In this document: piece after piece, positions 57,104 through 64,000 of the stretch
Layout: each line of letters starts with the position of its first letter
How positions within the stretch are numbered: the first letter of the stretch is position 1
Origin: Anthopleura xanthogrammica
Taxonomy: Eukaryota; Cnidaria; Anthozoa; Actiniaria; Actiniidae
Direction of reading: 5' to 3'
Assembly: GCA_964019055.1 (NCBI GenBank)
Contig: OZ025210.1
Span: 1,804,047 to 1,868,046 of the forward strand
DNA: 64,000 nt
Program-made: the position numbers and the translations under genes
The notes under the pieces: model-generated
What the model was told of the DNA's origin: nothing
What the model saw: only the letters and a program-made list of their open reading frames with translations
Database searches by the model: none

Positions 57104-60100
57104 AAACACTACAGTTAGGTCGATAAATCTTTCCTCGAGTATTACATTTTATGCTGTTTTCGTTTCATAGTTCATAATGATTTATGTGCGTATCTTTTTT
57201 ATCGGGAAACACTACGGTATAAGGGAGTACTTTGGTTAATTGAGTATTCGTTTAAAATTTGTAGTCTCATATGACAAACTGAAAAAAACTATCTGAAAAA
57301 AGAAACGTTTACAAAAGAGCGATGCCCAAATTAGGTAAATTTGTTGGCTATTTTTTTGCTTTGAAAAAATAAAATAAAATAAACCATTGACAAAATATTG
57401 TTTCCTCACTTGAAAAAACAACTTTAAAAGAAATTTAAAATAAAAGTAAAAAATATTGATATCTTATAAACCGCAATTATGAATTTTATACTTTGTGTAA
57501 GAGAAATTATAAAAATATATTCATTATATTTAAGTAAAATGAAGGAATGACTGAAAAGGATTTGTCTGCCATTTTATGCATGAAAAATGGGAGGATTTTT
57601 TTTATTTTCTATGAACGTCTTTTCAGTTTGACATTTGATGCAGTAACCGCCGAGTGAATATGTCCCCATATCTATGAAATAAATGATTTATTTTTTTAGA
57701 TATATTACGTAATTAATCTTTCAATGTCAAACTCTAGGTAAAAGTAGGTTACATTTAGATAGAAAATAAAATAATTAACACTGAAATCAAGTATAAAGTC
57801 AGTCAGAAGATATCTTTTATAATCAAAACAGAATAATTATAATTTACGTTTGTCGTGTCTCGACATGTTTATGTTTTCCATCACAAAGCATCTCGTTGAG
57901 CTGAAAGGAAAATATCCAGTAGTCTCACAGCAAGAGAACAATTCGGAATTCAAGTTAAATAGCCTTAAAATCCTGTTAAAATTTTACGGAATATCCAAGT
58001 AAGCCTCCAGCATCGATACGACTTCGCGTCAACGTACACTTAGAGCTTAGTGGCAAAGGCGCCATTTTCAACAATCCGTCCCAACTAATCGATCAAAATT
58101 GCTAAAATCTGGCCATATTTGCTTGGCTGTGAGTTACCTTTTTATTATAGACAGAACATTTATTTACTTTGTCTGCGTTCTCACTTGATAATTCTTGCAG
58201 TTTTGATTGACACCAAAAAAAAAAAAAAAAACAAACTCCAATCTACGATCCTCAGTGGGCTTTCGAAACAACCGACTTCGAGTAAAGGTGAAAATCGTGC
58301 GATTATTCTTTTTTGTTGTATGTGGAAAAAAATATGCAGTTTAGCGGTACTGAGAGAGAGAACTTTAAAGTCTTTGCCGTTTGTGTTAGTCGTAGCTGTC
58401 ATGTTTATTTAGTTACAGTCAATAACTGTTGCAGACTTTAACATGTATGCTTTTTATGTATACATAGTGGTGGGTTTTGGGAAACACGTTTTCAGTTCAT
58501 CGATGCTATTCGCGCGAGTGCTACTGCATTTTCATCCACCCTACCGTGCCGGGGACTTCCTAATGTCTTTTCTTTCACCTCCCAGTTTAAGTCCACTTGA
58601 CTTTCTACCCCTTGACAGTGGTTTTGGTGGTCTGTCAATGTCAATGTCAATGTCTTGGACAGACCAACACGATTTCTACGCTCTTCGTACTTCAAACATG
58701 CACACTCCAAAATTTCCCAGGTCTTTTCACCCCGCGCCCTCCAAGTTTTTCATTCATTTCCTTATTACACCCACAATATATTTACACAACCTTGACCCCA
58801 AGGTTTTGGAGGCACCCAGCCCAGAAGATTGTGGATGGATGGGTGGCTTTGAAGGAGAGATGCGAGCCGCCGTCGCGTGGTTAGATGTGTTTAGTTGGCT
58901 CCCTGCCCGATATGGTGCTAAAAGTTTGCCCTCATAACATTTACTTATCTTGTATTCTAAGTACATGCTTAGAGGAAGAGCTTGTCAATTTGAGAATGAA
59001 TCTCCTAAATTAGGTGGAATTCGATAATAATCTTTGTTCTAGTGAGATTATAGAATAACAAACAAAACCAATAATCCACTTGCACACCAGACAGCTAGAA
59101 ACAGGATAAAAAACCATTCGATCCTTGCGCACTTCACCTTATAATCCTTCGTATATGATACATTATTCTACCTAATTTACGCTTGCCTCATGGTCATCCG
59201 CTTTTATTTTTGAAATGTCAAACTAATTGCTTCTTAATAACAACGTTTTGAGTTGATCATCATGTTTTGGATCATTTTAAAATAAATTAAAATGTACCAC
59301 AAAAAAAAGGGGCAAAAGAACCGAGCATTTAAACTAAACCACAAAAAAAAACAAAAAAAAAACATGCGGAATGGATAAAATTCCGAAATCAATAGAGATA
59401 TTAAAATTCTAGCACGATACGAGGCTCTGCGGAATAAGATTTTCAAATTGCATAAAATATCAAAAGGATCAACTGTAGATTCGATTATACCGTGGTTGAG
59501 TAGTGAACTGACTAGTATTTCTACCAAGATTTCTTTTATTATTGCCTAAAGGTAGGAACGTCGTATATGGTACATTATTATATTCCTACCAATAAATGTA
59601 TTTGGTGATCCACGTGTTTGTACCATGCATGAAGTACCATCCGACATTTAACTTCGCAATCAAATCTGAATGTTAACATATCTACTACTACGTACTATTT
59701 GTGAATTTGTTCTAGAATGCACATGTGGTATTCTATTATGCAAAGGATTACTTTCTGTGAGATGTGATAAGATTTTTGTCAAGTTTGTACAAAAGTAGAC
59801 CGGTAGTGTATTGTCGACTTTCAGCTGTCCTTCAAGAGGGTTTTGAGATATCCATTGATATAGATCTCATCGGGTAATACCGCTGTCGCCATTCTACCTA
59901 AGGGTGTTTGTTCACTGTCATCAGCATCATCATCAGCAGCATCAGCATCATCTTCAGCATCAGCATCAGCAGCAGCAGCAGCAGCATCATTAGCATCAGC
60001 ATCATCAGCAGCATCATCAGCATCAGCAGCATCATCAGCATCATCAGCATCATCAGCAGCAGCATCAGCATCATCTTCAGCATCAGCATCAGCAGCATCA

Positions 60101-61642
60101 GCATCATCTTCAGCATCAGCATCAGCATCAGCATCAGCATCAGCAGCAGCAGCAGCATCATCATCAGCATCATCATCATCATCAGGATCATCATCATCAG
60201 CAGCAGCAGCATCATCATCAGCATCATCAGCAGCAGCAGCAGCAGCATCATTAGCATCAGCATCAGCAGCATCAGCATCATCAGCAGCAGCAGCATCATC
60301 ATCATCATCAGCAGCAGCAGCATCATTAGCATCAGCATCATCATCATCAGCAGCAGCATCATTAGCATCAGCATCATCATCATCATCAGCAGCAGCATCA
60401 TTAGCATCAGCATCATCATCATCAGCAGCAGCAGCAGCATCATTAGCATCAGCAGCAGCAGCAGCAGCATCATTATGTGTCATCATGGTGTGATGATTAC
60501 CATCGTCATCATGATTACCCAGGGGCGGATTCAGGGGTGGATTGGGTGGCTAGCCACTAAGTGCGCACCTTCGAACGCTTTATCCATGAGCCCTTGGCTC
60601 GGGAGAATTGGGCAACCACTCCCCGCGGTATCAAAGTAAAATATTGGCTATACCTTTTTACCCTTTGAGTTTGAAAATAATTATTTTTCGTTGAACTGAA
60701 AAAAGTAATCACTCAATTTTTGCTATAAACAACAATGAATTACTGCATTAGATAACCTGATAACTAGACTAGGTTGTTTAGCTCCAGGGCAGTCCATAGC
60801 AATGCTCTTTTGACAAACATAGAATCTCTTTTTCCTGTCGTAAATCAAATATCTTATCTAGGCCTCGATAAGTAACTGCAGCTAAGGGCAATATCTCTGG
60901 TTCATGTAAAAAGCATCTTTTCTAAGCCAATACGTGCATAATTTTTTCCTAAGAAGATACTGAGTTGCGTTTTAGAACTTCTTACGTAAATTTGAAGTTC
61001 TAAATGTGAGTCTCAATACAACTCTTTTCCAAAAGTACTTTTAAATTCTGTATAATACAGATAATTCTAAGCATGTATAATGAGGGTAACCTTCGCAGGA
61101 AATAATTTACTTTCTTGCCAATCATGTATTTGTTTTAACCCGTGTTGAATATTATTGTAGTGAAAGCTTTATCAGTCCTGTTTATGAACACGTCTTTTGT
61201 TTGCTGACTGTCTTTTGTCAGGTCGGGAGTTACTCTTGTCTTGCCTTCGTGTTGCCAAGCGATGGTGGTATTCGCTCAGGCAATTAGATCAACACTAGTT
61301 AATAGACAACTAGAATCGCTGCAAATACGATTTGGATAAGTTTATTTGATTTGTGACGAATTATTCTAATATTAATCCTTTCTTGAATATGGCGTGCGAA
61401 GAAGCTCTGTTGCTACACAAACAAATGGTATTTTGAACGATTTTTATCTTCGCTATTCAAGTGACTTGGTGAGTTCAGAAAGCTGTCTGTTAATGACAGA
61501 ATTGTGTCCTCACTTGTTTCTCTATGCTGTTGTTATGATCTTGCCACGTTTTTGGCGCGAATAATAAGGAGTTTATAGCTTAAAGGTTGATCACAACACC
61601 TCCATGAACGACCACCGTCGTACTAACTAACTTCAGATCATT
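57104..61642. other. 4.5-kb region without a supported gene
   Basis: AT-rich. It contains the CAT/CAG array at 59918-60475 and the upstream region of the gene starting at 61643. A 164-codon frame at 58443-58937 is not supported by splice sites or resemblance and is not called. Confidence 0.5.
59918..60475. repeat. CAT/CAG trinucleotide array, about 560 bp
   Basis: Built almost only of CAT and CAG triplets in irregular order, with a few TTAG-, TCTT- and AGGATC-type interruptions. Long frames stay open on both strands (Ser-Ile on plus; Asp-Ala and Leu-Met on minus). The minus Asp/Ala frame continues about 30 codons past the array (DSEQTPLGRMATAVL), but no gene context supports it. Confidence 0.93.
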
Positions 61643-63954
61643 ATGTCTTCAAGCAAAAACAAGGTAGGCATACAAAAAGAATCTTATAATATACTATTAA
61701 TTACTCTCTTTTCCAAATCCGTTTCAGAAAAAAAAAACATCTCTTCATGTAGCCGAAAATAATGGCGTGTTTTTATTTTGTTTTTGTAATTCTCTACAGG
61801 AAGACTCGGCGAAGAACGCAGTCGTAAAGCAATTGCTCAGAGATTTAAGAAGTGATTTCACTAAGGTTAGTTATTAAGTCCATTTAGTCGACACAATATC
61901 ACGAGCAATATCCATCTTAGATACCGTAGCCTAGCAGCTGGAATTAGAACTTTTTATGATAATAATTTCAACTGAAAGGCTTGTATTGGAAGAGAGACTG
62001 CGAGATTGCTTAAGGCTAACATTATTTATTATATCAAAAACTACACTGTTAAGAAAAACAAGACCAAAAACGCGATGTTTTGGGTTAGATTCGGCTAATA
62101 AAAAGCGGTACTGACTGCATATATAATGAAAAAATAGCTTGACTTTCCTCTATTTAGTTTTGCGATACTCATATTTTATTTTCGATCATATTTTAGCCTA
62201 CAGTTAGTAAAATTATAACCATTTATGAAAAATATTGCTCATTCATAAAAGGTTTTGGAAATTTTGGTTTGAACGACGATGCAAAATTACTTGACAGCGA
62301 CTGTGTTGCTTCACAAACCAAACACAAACCGCTCTGCACCAAGACAACAGTACAAACTCTCGAAACGTGACAGTCTCTATAAATTATATTTTCAGAAAAT
62401 GACAGCAAAATAAAAAAACCACTTGACTTAATAAAGAAATTACTACCCAAGTTTATAATATTTCTTAGATTCTACAAGAATTTTAAAGAGGAAAACGGCT
62501 TAATTATATTAATTCTGCCGACAAAAAAGAACATTCAGTCATTTCGTCTTCCTGAAACAAGATACGACAAACTTTCATACTCAATACAAGTCAAAATGAC
62601 TAAGTCAATAGACTGTGTATACTAATATCGTAACCGTCGGTTTTATATTGCTTTATATTGCCGAGTTTTAAAGCACATCTTTAAGAGTTTGTGCTTTTAA
62701 ATTTTTATAGCTCTAATTTAATTTAAGTCGCTCCTAAAGTCTAAAAACAAAAAAAGGCTCCAATCTTGCTCTTTGCGGGTAGTTTTTCTTCTCTTTCATG
62801 GATACGCGAAAAAATTAGTATTAATTCAGTTGGAAGCTATGTTAATTAAGGAATTTAACGTAAAGACAATATATCGCCTTAAAAATGTTATTTTTTTTCG
62901 AGAAAAAACATCTCTAAAACTTCGGGGAAATTATTTTGGAGTTTTTATCTTCAAGTGTTTTTTCGCTTTATGATTTTCAAGGTTTTCGAAACTGCTATTT
63001 ATGTATGAAAAAGATTGTTTATTTTTCATTGAACATCGTAGTTTACATAACATAATCCCGGTTTTAGATTGTCTTTCAGTAAAACAATGCGATAATCTTC
63101 TGCTAAACTCTATCCTGGATACCAGATGAATAGATTATCCTGTGGTATTGTTCTACGGTTGGTCATGTGCAAAAAAAGGCAGTCGCTACGTTTTGGTTTA
63201 ATTTTACTAATGGGGTAATCTTGTTCGCACAATAATTTAAGAGTGATTTTTATTATTGATATCAGAAATAATTATGAAAACTAAGAATGCCTTTGAAATT
63301 AAAGACTACAATTATGAAATTGCATGGACAACAAAGATTTATATTTTGAAGTTGATGGAAAAATTATCATGTTTAATTGTTTTTATTGTACTAGTCTTCG
63401 TTATGATGATAGGAAAAGTACAATGATTGCATTATGAGCAATCGAAAGCCATTGTAATGCTACGGAAGCCATTACAAGACCACGGAAGCCAATGCAGTGC
63501 CACATGCATCATTGCATTGCCAAAGAAGCCAATGCAGTGTCACATAAGGCACTGTAATGCCACGAAAGCCATTGCGGAGCCACAGAAGCCATTACAAAAA
63601 CATGAGCAGAAACCAGTGCAGTACCGCACAGGTGACTTCAATGCCACATTAGCCAATGCAGTGTCACATAAGACATTGCCATACCATAGAAGCCATTGAA
63701 GTGCCATGGAAGCCATTACAAGGACATCAACGGAAGCCAATGCAGTGCAGCATATAAGTATTTGGAATAACACAGAAGCCAATGCACTGTCGCTGAAGCC
63801 ATTACAATGTCACGGAAGCCAATCAATGCATTTTATAAGCGTGCATTTATGATATCAAATTTTGTCATTTTCTTAGGTCTGTGAATTGCTGGAAAGAATT
63901 ATAGACTTTAACCAAAGTCCAACGAGTGAGTCAGCCAAGAGGAAATTAGATTTG
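61643..63954 (+). CDS. 5' part of an unrecognised gene (3 exons seen, continues beyond the window)
   Basis: Exons: 61643-61663, 61800-61865, 63877-63954, all phase 0, with donors GTAGGC, GTTAGT and GTAAGA. The protein begins MSSSKNK, then EDSAKNAVVKQLLRDLRSDF, then VCELLERIIDFNQSP. The last visible residues are SAKRKLDL. The segment is helical and charged, with no signal peptide. I do not recognise the family from 55 residues. Three consistent phase-0 junctions and consensus acceptors support a real gene. Intron 2 (61866-63876) is AT-rich and carries the 18-19 bp repeat at 63425-63830. Confidence 0.6.
63425..63830. repeat. Degenerate tandem repeat of about 18-19 bp
   Basis: Repeated units on the theme GAAGCCATTGCAGTGCCAC, with variants such as GAAGCCAATGCAGTGTCAC and GAAGCCATTACAA, for about 400 bp. 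Reading frames through it are repeat-derived. Confidence 0.85.
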
Positions 63955-64000
63955 GTAAGAATTTCTCTCCTTTGTTGTCCAATCGGTATTCAGGTGAAGG

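Noticed and set aside
58443..58937. 164-aa open frame on plus
   Set aside because: No recognisable domain, no convincing splice or promoter context, and a composition unlike the called genes. It could be a decayed exon, but I cannot support it.
59821..60486. 221-aa Asp/Ala protein on the minus strand
   Set aside because: Nearly all of it is CAT/CAG array. No splice sites, promoter or recognisable domain accompany it.

Overview
The window is nuclear DNA of an animal. It is AT-rich, genes sit every 5-10 kb, and introns are GT-AG, occupy conserved-looking phases and are full of microsatellites and short non-autonomous transposons. The proteins (an APP-family receptor, TOM70, ZC3H13, a ZP-domain membrane protein, a K2P channel and full-length XPG) mean a eumetazoan. 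The repeat style and the form of the APP protein suggest a cnidarian, probably an anthozoan. That is an inference; I cannot name the species.

Layout: APP-like gene on + (1683-9427); TOM70 on - (18828-12020), convergent with APP; ZC3H13 on + (19124-26868), head-to-head with TOM70 across 295 bp; a ZP-domain transmembrane protein on - (30997-28040), convergent with ZC3H13; a two-pore-domain K+ channel on + (34993-40001); an unrecognised 81-aa lysine-tailed protein on - (42438-42038); XPG/ERCC5 on + (44268-54857); an unrecognised small gene on + (56591-56926 or 57103); and the first three exons of an unrecognised gene on + (61643 to beyond the edge). I rebuilt exon joins by hand. For all seven multi-exon models that end inside the window except the 56591 gene, reading frame is continuous and total coding length is a multiple of three.

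The genes do not form one pathway. They cover cell-surface signalling (APP, ZP protein), mitochondrial import (TOM70), m6A RNA modification (ZC3H13), membrane excitability (K2P) and nucleotide excision repair (XPG). Likely shared regulation is limited to the short TOM70/ZC3H13 intergenic promoter.

The most notable points are splicing and repeats. XPG carries two introns with U12 (minor spliceosome) signatures, one of them AT-AC. TOM70 has a GC-AG intron. A 32-bp minisatellite runs up to an XPG splice acceptor. The rest is a dense record of inverted-repeat elements, several with target-site duplications and two with nested insertions, plus a tRNA-related SINE family. I found no convincing new multi-gene system.
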